Below the pieces are notes generated by a model. It did not search any database, had not been told where the DNA came from, and was given only the letters and a program-made list of their open reading frames with translations. DNA of 64,000 nucleotides from Candidatus Shikimatogenerans bostrichidophilus (GTDB taxonomy: Bacteria; Bacteroidota; Bacteroidia; Flavobacteriales; Blattabacteriaceae). Both the position numbers and the translations under genes were made by a program. Below, piece by piece: positions 28,178 through 39,573 of the stretch (positions are counted from its first letter, which is position 1; the number at the start of each line of letters is the position of its first letter). The stretch is from positions 16,001 to 80,000 of the forward strand of contig CP099833.1 in NCBI GenBank assembly GCA_029851385.1, in the 5' to 3' direction.

Positions 28178-29911
28178 ATGAAAAATAATAAAAAACTAAT
28201 TATAAAATTATCTAAAATTATAAACAATCATAACTATAGATATTATATTTTAAATAATCCTATAATTACTAATTATAAATATGATATTATTTTAAAAAGA
28301 TTAATTCATTTAGAAAATAAATATAATTATAAATATAAATATTCTCCTACTAAAAAATTAGTAAATAATATAGTTAGTAATAAAAATAAAAATAAACATT
28401 ATTATAAAATGTATTCTATAAATAATGTTTATAATAAAAATGAATTAACTAGATGGATAGATAATTTAAATAAGAAGTTATCAATTACGGATAATAGTAA
28501 CTATATTTGTGAATTGAAATATGATGGCCTAGCTATAAGTTTAATTTATAAATATGGATTTTTAAAACTAGCTAGTACTAGAGGAGATGGTAAATACGGT
28601 AACAATATTTTAAATAATATTTTATTATTAAATAAAATACCTTTTTACTTTAAACAAGTTAAAGATATAAAAATTTTTGATATTAAAGGAGAAATAGTAT
28701 ATTCCAAAAAAAATTTTAATTATTTAAATAGAATTAGAATTAAAAATAAATTAAAACCTTTTTCTAATCCTAGAAATGCTGCAAATGGTGTATTACATAA
28801 CACAAGTAATAATGATATAGTATATAAAAAAAAACTAGATTTTGTACCTTATACTATATATAGTGATAATGGTATTTTTAATAGTAAGTTTAATAATCAA
28901 TATATATCAATAAAATTTTTAGATAATTTTTTTTTCAAATATCAAAAATACTCATATAAATTATGTAAAGATTCAAGAGATATTATTGATTACATTAATT
29001 ATTGGGAAAATAATATAGATAAAAGTATTTATCCTATAGATGGTATAGTAATTAAAATTAATGATTTTAGCATTCAAAAAAAAATTAAATATAATAATAT
29101 ATTTCATAAATGGTGTATAGCTTATAAATTTAAGGATAAACCTTATGATACTACCTTAAATAAAGTAATTTTTACAATTGGAAAAAGTGGTATTATAGTA
29201 CCTATTATAATTTTTACACCTATAGTTATAAGTGGTACTATTATAAAAAGAGCTAGTTTATATAATAGTAATATCTTTAATAAATATAATTTATCAATTG
29301 GAGATAAAATATTAATAAAAAAATCTGGTAATATAATACCTAAGTTAGTTAAAAATATAACTAATATTCTTAATAAAAAAATAAAATTTCCTAAATATTG
29401 TCCTAGCTGTAAATCTTTATTAAAAAAAGTAAATAATATTATTTATTGTATTAATAAAGATAAATGTTATTCACAAAAATTAGAATTATTTAAACATTTT
29501 ATTAGTAAAAATGCAATGGATATTAAAATTAATAAAAATAATTTAGATAAATTATTAAAAAAAAATAAAATTAAATCTATAATAGATTTTTATAAATTAA
29601 CTTTTAAAGATTTAAATTCATTAAATATTACACTTAAAGAATCTAATAAAATTATTGATTCAATAAACAAATCTAAAAATAAAAGTATATCTAATATTAT
29701 ATATGCTTTATCTATTCCTAACATAGGATTATTTATATCGAAAGTTATAGGAGAAAAATATAACGATATAAGTAAATTTATAGATGATATAAAAAATAAT
29801 ATCGATAAAATTAATATAGGAGAAAAAAGATTAAACAAAATAAAATTATTTTTTAATAAAAAAAGAACAAAAATAATTAAAAAATTAAAAAATATAGGAT
29901 TTAATATATAG
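28178..29911 (+). CDS. ligA: NAD-dependent DNA ligase, lacking BRCT domain
   Basis: Joins Okazaki fragments. 577 aa against ~670. The adenylation domain carries the KxDG nucleotide-binding site (CELKYDGLAIS) and NPRNAANGVL. The OB fold, a four-cysteine zinc finger (CPSCKSLL ... YCINKDKCY) and a helix-hairpin-helix region follow. The protein ends at KNIGFNI, just where BRCT would start. TAG stop; truA starts at the next base. Confidence 0.95.
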   Translation: MKNNKKLIIKLSKIINNHNYRYYILNNPIITNYKYDIILKRLIHLENKYNYKYKYSPTKKLVNNIVSNKNKNKHYYKMYSINNVYNKNELTRWIDNLNKKLSITDNSNYICELKYDGLAISLIYKYGFLKLASTRGDGKYGNNILNNILLLNKIPFYFKQVKDIKIFDIKGEIVYSKKNFNYLNRIRIKNKLKPFSNPRNAANGVLHNTSNNDIVYKKKLDFVPYTIYSDNGIFNSKFNNQYISIKFLDNFFFKYQKYSYKLCKDSRDIIDYINYWENNIDKSIYPIDGIVIKINDFSIQKKIKYNNIFHKWCIAYKFKDKPYDTTLNKVIFTIGKSGIIVPIIIFTPIVISGTIIKRASLYNSNIFNKYNLSIGDKILIKKSGNIIPKLVKNITNILNKKIKFPKYCPSCKSLLKKVNNIIYCINKDKCYSQKLELFKHFISKNAMDIKINKNNLDKLLKKNKIKSIIDFYKLTFKDLNSLNITLKESNKIIDSINKSKNKSISNIIYALSIPNIGLFISKVIGEKYNDISKFIDDIKNNIDKINIGEKRLNKIKLFFNKKRTKIIKKLKNIGFNI

Positions 29912-30658
29912 ATGAGGTATTTAATGCAACTATCTTATAATGGTATTAATTATCATGGGTGGCAACGACAACCGAATAATATTACTATAGAAGAAGAAAT
30001 AGAAGAAAAATTATTAATAATATTAAAAGAGAAAATTAATATAATTGGAGCTAGTAGAACAGACAGTGGAGTACATGCTAATAAAATGTATGCTCATTTT
30101 GATTATAATAAATATATAAATAAAAAGTTATTTTTATATAAAATTAATTTATTAATTTCTAGATATATTAACATTAAAGATATAAGACTAATAAAAAATA
30201 ATATACATGCAAGATATGATGCCATATATAGAGTTTACCAATATATTATCTCTTATAAAAAAAGACCTTTATATAATAATTTATATTGGTACTGGTATAA
30301 AAAAAGAAGAATTAATATAAATTTAATGAATAAAGCTATTAGAATTATAATTAGTAGAAAATCTTTCGATTTATTTACAATAAAAAAAAAGGGTCGATTA
30401 AATTATAGATGTCATATATATTTTGCTAACTGGACAATTATAAATAATAATATAATTTTATTAATTAAATCTAATAGATTTCTACGTAAAATGATAAGAA
30501 TAATAATATCAGTTTGTATAGATATAGGAACTAAAAAAAAAACTTTGAATCAATTAATTAACGAAATAAAAAATAACAATATTAAATATAATATAAATGT
30601 ACCTCCATATGGATTATATTTAAAAGATATAAAATATAATAATAATATTTATTTATAA
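29912..30658 (+). CDS. truA: tRNA pseudouridine synthase A
   Basis: Forms pseudouridine at positions 38-40 of tRNAs. 248 aa. N-terminal YNGINYHGWQRQPN, the catalytic aspartate in GASRTDSGVHA, and FLRKMIRIIIS near the C-terminus match TruA. Its tail overlaps convergent rpmF by 10 bp. Confidence 0.95.
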   Translation: MRYLMQLSYNGINYHGWQRQPNNITIEEEIEEKLLIILKEKINIIGASRTDSGVHANKMYAHFDYNKYINKKLFLYKINLLISRYINIKDIRLIKNNIHARYDAIYRVYQYIISYKKRPLYNNLYWYWYKKRRININLMNKAIRIIISRKSFDLFTIKKKGRLNYRCHIYFANWTIINNNIILLIKSNRFLRKMIRIIISVCIDIGTKKKTLNQLINEIKNNNIKYNINVPPYGLYLKDIKYNNNIYL

Positions 30659-30849
30659 AATATTATTTTTTTATTTTTATAATAAAATATGTTGTTATTA
30701 CTATTCTTTTTAATTTTTATATTATGATAAATTTGATAAGAATTATTAATTTTATTTTTAAATAATATAGGTAATAAATTTTTTCTTTTGTAATGTGTTC
30801 TTCTTTTTTTTCTTTTAGATAAAGAAATTTTTTTTTTGGGATGTGCCAT
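30649..30849 (-). CDS. rpmF: 50S ribosomal protein L32
   Basis: 66 aa. MAHPKKKISLSKRKKRRTHYK is the L32 signature; the second half is eroded and carries no zinc cysteines. It follows the DUF177 gene by 6 bp, the near-universal yceD-rpmF pair. Confidence 0.93.
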   Translation of the reverse strand: MAHPKKKISLSKRKKRRTHYKRKNLLPILFKNKINNSYQIYHNIKIKKNSNNNIFYYKNKKIIFYK

Positions 30850-30855
30850 AATTAA

Positions 30856-31293
30856 TTAATTTTTTATATATATTTTTTTTATTTTAGGATCTATTTTTTT
30901 AATCGGTATCATTAATATAATACTATCATATATATATTGAGCTATATTAATATTACGTGTATATAACGGTATTACTATATTATTATCTGATTCTTTTATT
31001 AAATAATTACTAAAATGAATGTTTAATTTTTCTTTTTTATCAATTTTAAATAAAAATTTATTTAATGTAATATCGCATATTAAAGTTATCTTACCATAAA
31101 AATACAAATTTAATAAAATATAACTATCTTTATTTTTTTTTTTAATAATAATATTAATTTTAGGATTTAAATAATCTTTTTCTTGTTCTTCTATTAAAAA
31201 TGCTTTAAAGAATTCATTATTAATAAAAAATCTATAAGATTCATTATTTGGTAATAATGATATATTAAATTGTTTTAAAATTGATTTTATCAT
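30856..31293 (-). CDS. DUF177 (YceD) family protein
   Basis: 145 aa. YceD-family proteins precede rpmF in most bacteria and are linked to 23S rRNA or L32 assembly. Conservation here is low, but the pattern LYFYGKITLICDITLNKFLFKI matches 'v.G.v.l.CDRCL..f...i'; one of the usual paired cysteines remains. The assignment leans on the rpmF neighbour. Confidence 0.75.
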   Translation of the reverse strand: MIKSILKQFNISLLPNNESYRFFINNEFFKAFLIEEQEKDYLNPKINIIIKKKNKDSYILLNLYFYGKITLICDITLNKFLFKIDKKEKLNIHFSNYLIKESDNNIVIPLYTRNINIAQYIYDSIILMIPIKKIDPKIKKIYIKN

Positions 31294-31440
31294 TTAATCT
31301 TAAAATTTTAAATACTAATATTACTAGTTAATCTTTTTATAAATTATTAATTATTTATTAAAATACATCAAAAATAATAAATACCATTAATAAAAATAAA
31401 GAATTTTATCTTATATAACTTTAATAAATAATAAAAAAAA
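31294..31440. other. Divergent spacer between DUF177-rpmF and rho
   Basis: 147 bp, the longest plain spacer in this half. It must hold promoters for both flanking genes, but I see no convincing -33 TTTG / -7 TAnnTTTG pair, hairpin or RNA gene. It is nearly pure A/T. Confidence 0.3.
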
Positions 31441-32694
31441 ATGCTAAATATTAACTTATTAAATAAAACCAAAAAAAAGAAATTATATAATATAGCTAAA
31501 TTATTAAATATAAAAAATTATAAAAGTTTTAGAAAAAAAAAATTAATAGAAATTATAAATTTTTATAATTATAAAAATAATACAATTATTAGTGAAGGAG
31601 TATTAGAAATAATTCCAGATAAATATGGATTTTTAAGATCTTCTGAGTACAATTATATAACATCTCCAGATGATATTTATGTATCTAAATCAAAAATTAA
31701 ATTATTTGGTATGAAAACTGGTGATACGATAAAGGGATTGATACGTCCTCCTAAAAATCATGAAAAATATTTTCCATTAATAAAAATTATAGAAATTAAT
31801 GGTAGATCTCCATCATATAGTCTAAATAGATATTCTTTTGAAAATCTTATACCGCTATTTCCAACAGAAAAATTCAATTTATCTGGTAAAAATTCTACAT
31901 TATCAACTAGAATAATTGATTTATTTACTCCTATAGGTAAAGGACAACGGGCATTATTTGTAGCACCTCCTAAAGCTGGTAAAACTAATTTATTAAAAGA
32001 TTGTGCAAATGCTATAGATAAAAATCATCCTGAAGTTTATCAAATAATTTTATTAATAGATGAAAGACCAGAAGAAGTAACTGATATGAAACGTAGTGTA
32101 AATGGAGAAGTAATTTATTCTACATTTGATCAACCATCGTTAAAACATGTTAAAGTAGCAAACTTGGTATTAAAAAAATCTATAAGAATGGTAGAATCAG
32201 GTCATGATGTAGTTATATTGTTAGATTCTATAACAAGATTGGCAAGAGCTTATAATAGTATAACTCCAACTTCTGGTAGAGTATTATCTGGTGGTATAGA
32301 TTCTAATGCTTTACAAAGACCTAAAAAATTTTTTGGATCTGCTAGAAATATAGAAAAAGGGGGGTCTCTTACTATTATTGCAACAGCAATGATAGATACC
32401 GGCTCTAAAATGGATGATATAATATTTGAAGAATTTAAAGGTACTGGTAATATGGAATTACAATTAAGTAGAGAAATAGCTAATAAGAGAATATATCCAG
32501 CTATAGATTTAATATCATCAAGTACTAGAAGAGAAGAATTATTATTAGATAAATATACATTAAAAAAAATGTCTATATTAAGAAATTATATATCAGATAT
32601 GAGTTCAGTAGAAGCCATAGAGTTAATTATTAATCAAATATATAGTACACGTAATAATAAAAAATTTTTAAAATCTATTAAATTTAATAAATAA
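31441..32694 (+). CDS. rho: Transcription termination factor Rho
   Basis: Hexameric RNA helicase that terminates transcription. 417 aa, compact, without the long N-terminal insertion of many Bacteroidota. The RNA-binding domain reads EGVLEIIPDKYGFLRSSEYNY. Walker A is APPKAGKTNLLKD, Walker B VVILLDSITRLARAYN, and the Q-loop region KFFGSARNIEKGGSLTIIAT is intact. Hairpin terminators look rare here, so Rho may carry most termination (inference). Confidence 0.97.
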   Translation: MLNINLLNKTKKKKLYNIAKLLNIKNYKSFRKKKLIEIINFYNYKNNTIISEGVLEIIPDKYGFLRSSEYNYITSPDDIYVSKSKIKLFGMKTGDTIKGLIRPPKNHEKYFPLIKIIEINGRSPSYSLNRYSFENLIPLFPTEKFNLSGKNSTLSTRIIDLFTPIGKGQRALFVAPPKAGKTNLLKDCANAIDKNHPEVYQIILLIDERPEEVTDMKRSVNGEVIYSTFDQPSLKHVKVANLVLKKSIRMVESGHDVVILLDSITRLARAYNSITPTSGRVLSGGIDSNALQRPKKFFGSARNIEKGGSLTIIATAMIDTGSKMDDIIFEEFKGTGNMELQLSREIANKRIYPAIDLISSSTRREELLLDKYTLKKMSILRNYISDMSSVEAIELIINQIYSTRNNKKFLKSIKFNK

Positions 32695-32696
32695 TA

Positions 32697-34151
32697 TTAT
32701 CTCATTTGAGGAAATAAAATTACTTCTTGTATATTAGTATTATTAGTAAATAATGCTATTAATCTATCTATACCTATACCAATACCTACTGTAGGAGGTA
32801 ATCCTATTTTTAATGCCTTTATAAAATCTTTATCTATTTTATTTTTTTTTTGTTTCTTAAATCTTTTTAATTGTTCTCTAGGATCATTTAATTCTGTATA
32901 GGCATTAGCAATTTCTATATTATTTACATAAAATTCAAATCTTTCAGTAATATTTTTATTATTATATTTACTTTTAGCTAATGGACTCATAACAGCAGGA
33001 AAATCTTTTATATATATTGGTCCTTTCAATTTATCCTTACAATAAAAATTAAAAAAATCATCTAAAATTTTATCTTTATTATATTTATTATTTAATACAA
33101 TATTATTTTTAATAGATAGTTCTATCAATTTTTGGGTTGATGTTTTTTCATTAATGTTTAAATTAGAATATTTATTTATTATATCAAAAAAATTAATTTT
33201 ATTTATTTTTTTATTAAAATTAATTTTTATATTTATTTTTTTTTCTAATTTTTTATATATATACATTAATAATTTTTGTAAAAATTTCATCATCCATATA
33301 TAATCTTTATAAGCTACATATAATTCTAGTATAGTAAATTCTGGATTATGTAATTTATCTATACTTTCATTTCTAAAATTTCTAGAAAATTCATAAACTC
33401 CCTTAAATCCACCTACTATTAATTTTTTTAAATATAATTCATTAGAAATTCTTAAATATATTTTTTTTTTAAATTTATTATGATAAGTTATAAATGGCCT
33501 AGCATAAGCTCCACCAGGTATTTCTTGTAATATAGGAGTGTCGACTTCTATATAATTAAATTTACTAAAATATAATCTTATATATTTTATAATTAATGAT
33601 CTAATAATAAAAATATCTTTACTATTTTGATTAACTATTAAATCTAAATATCTCATACGATATCTCTTATCTAGATTATTAAATTTATAATATTCTTTTC
33701 CATTTTTATTTTTTACAATTGGAATAGGATAAAGACATTTAGATAATAATAATATTTTTTTTATTAATATAGTATATTCTTTTACTTTAGTAATAAACAA
33801 ATTACCATGAATCCAAATAATATCTCCTATATCTAAATATTTTTTAAATAAATAAATATAATATTTATTATTTATATATTTATTATCTAAATTATTTATG
33901 TTATAATATAATTGTATTTTATTATCGCTATAATCTTTAATATCTAAGAAAGTAGATATACCCATATTTCTTATACTTAATATTCTACCTATAATATATA
34001 TATTTTTTTTATTATTTATAATTTTATTTTTATTTATTAATATATTTTTAATATTAGTATTTATTTTAATTTTATTATTAGGAAATGGATTTATACCTAA
34101 TGATTCAATTTTTTTTAATTTTTTTATCCTTATATATTCTTGTTCTAACAT
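32697..34151 (-). CDS. lysS: Lysyl-tRNA synthetase, class II
   Basis: Charges tRNA-Lys, in heavy demand in this lysine-rich proteome. 484 aa. Motif 2 FRNESIDKLHNPEFTILELY and motif 3 PPTVGIGIGIDRLIAL followed by ILFPQMR are intact. The N-terminal OB fold is diverged. Converges with rho 2 bp away; divergent from rnpA. Confidence 0.97.
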   Translation of the reverse strand: MLEQEYIRIKKLKKIESLGINPFPNNKIKINTNIKNILINKNKIINNKKNIYIIGRILSIRNMGISTFLDIKDYSDNKIQLYYNINNLDNKYINNKYYIYLFKKYLDIGDIIWIHGNLFITKVKEYTILIKKILLLSKCLYPIPIVKNKNGKEYYKFNNLDKRYRMRYLDLIVNQNSKDIFIIRSLIIKYIRLYFSKFNYIEVDTPILQEIPGGAYARPFITYHNKFKKKIYLRISNELYLKKLIVGGFKGVYEFSRNFRNESIDKLHNPEFTILELYVAYKDYIWMMKFLQKLLMYIYKKLEKKINIKINFNKKINKINFFDIINKYSNLNINEKTSTQKLIELSIKNNIVLNNKYNKDKILDDFFNFYCKDKLKGPIYIKDFPAVMSPLAKSKYNNKNITERFEFYVNNIEIANAYTELNDPREQLKRFKKQKKNKIDKDFIKALKIGLPPTVGIGIGIDRLIALFTNNTNIQEVILFPQMR

Positions 34152-34236
34152 AATTATATTTTTTTATATAATAAATAATTTAATACTATATTTTTTAATA
34201 TTTAAGTAATTAACTTATAATTTTATCTATTAGTTT

Positions 34237-34581
34237 ATGAATTTAAATAAAAAAGAAATTAAATTATTGTTTAAATTTGGAAAATTTTATTATTATAATA
34301 ATATATTTAAATTATTTTTTTTAAGAAATACTATTAATAAAGTATCTATAATAATACCTAAAAAAAAAATAAAAAAAGCAGTTCTTAGAAATAAAATAAA
34401 AAGAAGAATATTGCATTCATTAAATATTAATAATTTTTTTATAAAAATTAATCCTACTTTTTTAATTATTTTTTTATATATAAATAAAAATATTTTAAAT
34501 TTTAATATATTAAATTATAATATTAAAAATATAATATATAAAATTAATTATGGAAAAATTTTTAATTATAGGACTAGGTAA
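34237..34581 (+). CDS. rnpA: Ribonuclease P protein component
   Basis: Protein subunit of RNase P; its RNA partner is at 61.6-61.9 kb. 114 aa. The basic RNR motif is clear in KKAVLRNKIKRRILHSL, preceded by VSIIIPKKKIKKA. rpmH (L34), often upstream, is not here. The last 32 bp overlap pth, the longest gene overlap in the window. Confidence 0.88.
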   Translation: MNLNKKEIKLLFKFGKFYYYNNIFKLFFLRNTINKVSIIIPKKKIKKAVLRNKIKRRILHSLNINNFFIKINPTFLIIFLYINKNILNFNILNYNIKNIIYKINYGKIFNYRTR

Positions 34582-35080
34582 TCCTATAGAATCATATAAA
34601 AATACTAGACATAATATAGGTACTTATATAGTTAAAATGATTATTAATAATGAAAGAATAAAAAAAAAATTTAAAAATAAATATGGCGAAATTTTTATAA
34701 AAAAAAATAATAATAAAAAATATTTATTTTTATTATCTAATTTATATATGAATAAAATAGGTTATACTATTAATTATTTTTTAAAAAAATATAAATTAAA
34801 AAATAAAAATTTAATAGTATTATCTGATGATATATATATAGATTTTGGTAAAATTAAACTTAAATATAATGGTGGATCAGGTGGACATAATGGATTAAAT
34901 AGTATACAAAATATATTAAAAACAAAAAAATATCTTAGAATTAAAATAGGTATTGGGCATAACTTTAAATATGGTGAACAAAATAAATATGTATTAAGTC
35001 CAATGAATCTTAATGAATTAAGATTAATTAAAAAAAAAATTTATATAGAAATATATAATTTAATTTTTAATATATTATAG
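34550..35080 (+). CDS. pth: Peptidyl-tRNA hydrolase
   Basis: Recycles peptidyl-tRNAs that drop off ribosomes. 176 aa. [21 protein letters not shown] holds the catalytic histidine; [14 protein letters not shown] has the aspartate; [12 protein letters not shown] follows. TAG stop overlaps convergent prfA by 6 bp. Confidence 0.95.
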   Translation: MEKFLIIGLGNPIESYKNTRHNIGTYIVKMIINNERIKKKFKNKYGEIFIKKNNNKKYLFLLSNLYMNKIGYTINYFLKKYKLKNKNLIVLSDDIYIDFGKIKLKYNGGSGGHNGLNSIQNILKTKKYLRIKIGIGHNFKYGEQNKYVLSPMNLNELRLIKKKIYIEIYNLIFNIL

Positions 35081-36121
35081 TTTTTTAAATTTTTCTAATA
35101 ACAATTCCAAATGTCCATTCATTATGTTTTCTAAATTATATAAAGATATATTTATTCTATGATCTGTTATTCTATTTTGTGGATAGTTATATGTTCTTAT
35201 TTTTTTAGATCTATCTCCCGTAGAAATTAAATTTTTTCTTTTATTTTCTATTTTTTTTTTATTATTATTTATATTAAAATTATATATTCTAGATCTTAAT
35301 ATAGTTAAAGCTTTTTCGTAATTTTGATGTTGTGATCTTTCTTCTTGGCATTCTACTACTATATTGGTTGGTTTATGTATTAATCTTATAGCTGATTCTG
35401 TTTTATTTACATGTTGTCCGCCTGCTCCACTAGATCTAAATGTAAATCTTTTAATATCACTAGGATTAATTTTTATATTATTATCATCAAATTTAGGTAA
35501 TACTACTACACTTACAGCCGATGTATGTAACCTTCCTTGAGTTTCTGTTTTAGGTATTCTTTGTACTCTATGTACTCCAGATTCATATTTTAAAATATTA
35601 TAAATATTTTTATTAATTACATGTATAATAACTTCCCTATATCCGATTTTACTTCTATTAGTATTCAAAATATTAAATTTAATTTTTTTCTTTTTAAAAT
35701 ACATTATATACATTCTAAAAACATCTTCTAGAAATAAACAAGCCTCATCACCACCAGTACCTATACGTATTTCTATAATAGCTTCATTTTTATTATAATT
35801 ATTATTTTTATTTTTATTTTTATATTCTTTAAATAATTTATTTATTTTATATATAATAATTTCTTTTTTATCTTTTATTTTATATATATCATTTTTAATT
35901 TCTTTATAAAAATCCTTATTATTAGTTTTTATTTGTTTTAATTCTATTAAAAGTTTGTTATTATCTTTATAAATATTATACAATTTAAATATTTTAGAAA
36001 TTATTTTAAATATATTGTTATTGTATTTATCTTTTAAATATAAAATTTTACCATTGATTAAATCATATATGTTATTATATTTTTTTTTTATTTTTTTTAT
36101 TTTTATATTTAAATTTCTCAT
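35075..36121 (-). CDS. prfA: Peptide chain release factor 1
   Basis: Terminates at UAA and UAG. 348 aa. The stop-reading tripeptide sits in [19 protein letters not shown], where PKT fills the P-x-T position. The catalytic loop is [18 protein letters not shown], with the glutamine methylated by PrmC. Starts only 12 bp from divergent pheS. Confidence 0.96.
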   Translation of the reverse strand: MRNLNIKIKKIKKKYNNIYDLINGKILYLKDKYNNNIFKIISKIFKLYNIYKDNNKLLIELKQIKTNNKDFYKEIKNDIYKIKDKKEIIIYKINKLFKEYKNKNKNNNYNKNEAIIEIRIGTGGDEACLFLEDVFRMYIMYFKKKKIKFNILNTNRSKIGYREVIIHVINKNIYNILKYESGVHRVQRIPKTETQGRLHTSAVSVVVLPKFDDNNIKINPSDIKRFTFRSSGAGGQHVNKTESAIRLIHKPTNIVVECQEERSQHQNYEKALTILRSRIYNFNINNNKKKIENKRKNLISTGDRSKKIRTYNYPQNRITDHRINISLYNLENIMNGHLELLLEKFKKL

Positions 36122-36133
36122 AAAAAAAAATAT

Positions 36134-37111
36134 ATGAATAATATTAATAAATATATTTCAAAAATTAATAAACTTAAAAATAAGAAAATTGATGAAAAAA
36201 AAATATTAAAAATTAAAAAAAAATTTTTAAGTAAAAATGGTATAATTGATTATTATTTAAATAAAATAAAATTAATTAAAAATAAAAAAGAATTAGGTAA
36301 AAAAATTAATATTTTAAAAAACAATATTTTATTAATAATAAAAAATAATAATTTAATAAAAAAAAATGATATAAAAATTAATATTGATTATGATTTTTTT
36401 TATAAAAAAAATAAATATAATTTAGGTTCTAAACATCCTATAACATTAATAAAAGATAAAATTTTTAAAATTTTTAATAAATTAAATTTTAATATTATAT
36501 ATGATAATAAAGAAATAGAAACAGATTGGTATAATTTTAAAGCATTAAATTTTCCTAAATATCATCCTTCTAGAGATATGCAAGATACATATTATATTAA
36601 TAAGAAATATTTATTAAGAACTCATACTTCTTCTATACAAATTAGATATATGATAAAAAATAAACCACCTATTCGTATAATTACTTATGGAAAAGTATAT
36701 AGAAATGAATCTATATCAAAATATACTTATAATATGTTTCATCAAATTGAATTATTATATGTAGATAAAAATAAATATTTATCTATTATATACTTAAAAG
36801 TTCTTATAAAATATTTTATAAATATTTTTTTTGGTAATAATTATAAAATTAGATTTAGAACTTCTTATTTCCCATTTACTAATCCTAGTTTTGAAGTAGA
36901 CTTATATTATAATAATAAATGGTTAGAAATTATAGGTTGCGGTATGGTTAATGAAAAAATATTAAAAAACGTAAAATATAATTATATTAAATATAGAGGA
37001 ATAGCAATAGGTATGGGAATAGAAAGATTAGCTATGATTTATTATAATATTAAAGATATTAGAATTTTTTTTTCTAATGATATTAGAACATTAAAGCAAT
37101 TTAAATCTCAA

Positions 37112-37117
<6 letters not shown>
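36134..37117 (+). CDS. pheS: Phenylalanyl-tRNA synthetase alpha subunit
   Basis: Catalytic subunit; pheT is not in the window. 327 aa. [17 protein letters not shown], the motif 2 region [27 protein letters not shown], and motif 3 [20 protein letters not shown] are intact. Start 12 bp from divergent prfA, so its promoter probably overlaps prfA coding sequence. Confidence 0.96.
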
Positions 37118-37843
<726 letters not shown>

Positions 37844-37885
37844 TTATTTAAATATATATTAATATAAATAATAACATTATAAAAA

Positions 37886-39571
37886 ATGAATTATTTAAAA
37901 AAAAAATATAATTCTAAAATTTTAAAAAAACATTTTAATAAAATTTTTAAAAAAAAAATTTATAAAATACCCGAAATAAATAAATATGATATTTATAAAG
38001 GTAGAATAATTAATATACTAGAAGATTACGTAGTAATTGATTTTGGTCATAAATTTGAAGGTATAGTACCTATAAATGAATTTAAAAAAGAAAAAATAAA
38101 AATTAATGATAAAAAAGATATAATGATAGTAAATACTAATTACAATGGTAATTGTTTGTTATCCTATAAAAAAGCTTTAAATAATAAATCATGGATAAAT
38201 ATACAAAAGATATATGAAAGTAAAAATAATATTAAAGGATATATTTTATATAGAACTAAAGGAGGTTATATAGTATCTTTATATAAAGATATTACATGTT
38301 TTTTACCTGGTTCACAAATTAAAGTTAATGCTATTAAAGATTATGATTATTACATAGGTAAAATTATAGATTTACAAATTATTAAAATTAATTTAAAAAT
38401 TCAAAATATAATAGTGTCTCACAAAGTTATAATGGATAATAATATAGAAAATAATAAAAAAAAATTTATAGATAGTTTAGAAGTAGGAAAAATTATAGAA
38501 GGAAAAGTTAAAAATATAATATCTTATGGTGTTTTTATAGATTTAGGTTATATAGATGGATTATTACATATTACAGATATTTCATGGAAAAAAAAAGTAA
38601 CTCCAAGAAGTGTATTTAAATTGGGTAAAAGATATAAATTTATTATTATTGGGATAGATAAAGAAAAATCTAGAGTCCAATTAGGATATAAACAATTAAC
38701 TACAAATCCTTGGGATATATTGATTAATAAAATAAAAATTGGTAAGGTTATAAGAGGTAGAGTTACAGCTGTAACAGATTATGGAGCTTTTATAGAGCTA
38801 TTAGAAGGTATAGAAGGATTATTACATGTATCTGAAATGTCTTGGGATCATGAATTAAAAACAGCTAAAGATTTAATAAAAATTAATCAATTAATAAAGT
38901 GTATAGTAATAAATATAGATAAAGATGATAAAAAAGTATATTTAAGCTTAAAAAGATTTAAAAAAGATCCGTTTGAAGAAATAATAAAAAAATATTCTAT
39001 AGGTAAAAAATATACGGGTATAATTGATAAAATATTAAAATATAATTATGGATTGAGAATTAAATTAGAAAAAAATTTATATGGTATTTTATTAAATAAT
39101 GATATATCTTGGTACAAAAGGATCTATAATTTATCTAAATACTATAAAATAGGTGATAAAATTGATGTTACTATATTATCTATAAATTTAAAAACTAAAA
39201 AAATTATTTTGGGACATAAACAATTATATAGTAATAAATGGGACGAATATAAAAAAATATTTAAACCTAAAAGTGTACATAAAGGTACTATAACTAAAAT
39301 TACTAAGAATAGTATAATATTAAATAACAAAATAAATAAAGATTTAAAGTTTTTTATTTATAATAAATTTTTAAAAAATAATACTTATAATATTGGTGAT
39401 GAAATAAAATTTTTTGTTATAGATGTTAATAATAAATATAAAAAAATATACGTTAAACCTTATAATATAAAAGATAAAAAAATTATATTAGAAACATCAA
39501 CTTTCGGTGATTTAGATGAATTAAATATAATTAAAAAAAAAATAGAAAAGGAAGAAAATAAAAATAAATAG
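37886..39571 (+). CDS. rpsA: 30S ribosomal protein S1
   Basis: Binds mRNA for initiation, important where Shine-Dalgarno sites are lacking. 561 aa with six S1 repeats: two diverged ones, then well-conserved third and fourth repeats (GVFIDLGYIDGLLHITDISW and GAFIELLEGIEGLLHVSEMSW in parts), then two eroded ones (GILLNNDISW). TAG stop, 2 bp from the convergent RecB-like gene. Confidence 0.96.
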   Translation: MNYLKKKYNSKILKKHFNKIFKKKIYKIPEINKYDIYKGRIINILEDYVVIDFGHKFEGIVPINEFKKEKIKINDKKDIMIVNTNYNGNCLLSYKKALNNKSWINIQKIYESKNNIKGYILYRTKGGYIVSLYKDITCFLPGSQIKVNAIKDYDYYIGKIIDLQIIKINLKIQNIIVSHKVIMDNNIENNKKKFIDSLEVGKIIEGKVKNIISYGVFIDLGYIDGLLHITDISWKKKVTPRSVFKLGKRYKFIIIGIDKEKSRVQLGYKQLTTNPWDILINKIKIGKVIRGRVTAVTDYGAFIELLEGIEGLLHVSEMSWDHELKTAKDLIKINQLIKCIVINIDKDDKKVYLSLKRFKKDPFEEIIKKYSIGKKYTGIIDKILKYNYGLRIKLEKNLYGILLNNDISWYKRIYNLSKYYKIGDKIDVTILSINLKTKKIILGHKQLYSNKWDEYKKIFKPKSVHKGTITKITKNSIILNNKINKDLKFFIYNKFLKNNTYNIGDEIKFFVIDVNNKYKKIYVKPYNIKDKKIILETSTFGDLDELNIIKKKIEKEENKNK

Positions 39572-39573
39572 TT

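Noticed and set aside
31294..31440. Candidate replication origin or promoter cluster upstream of rho
   Set aside because: No DnaA-box-like repeats, dnaA gene or convincing promoter motif; only low-complexity A/T sequence.
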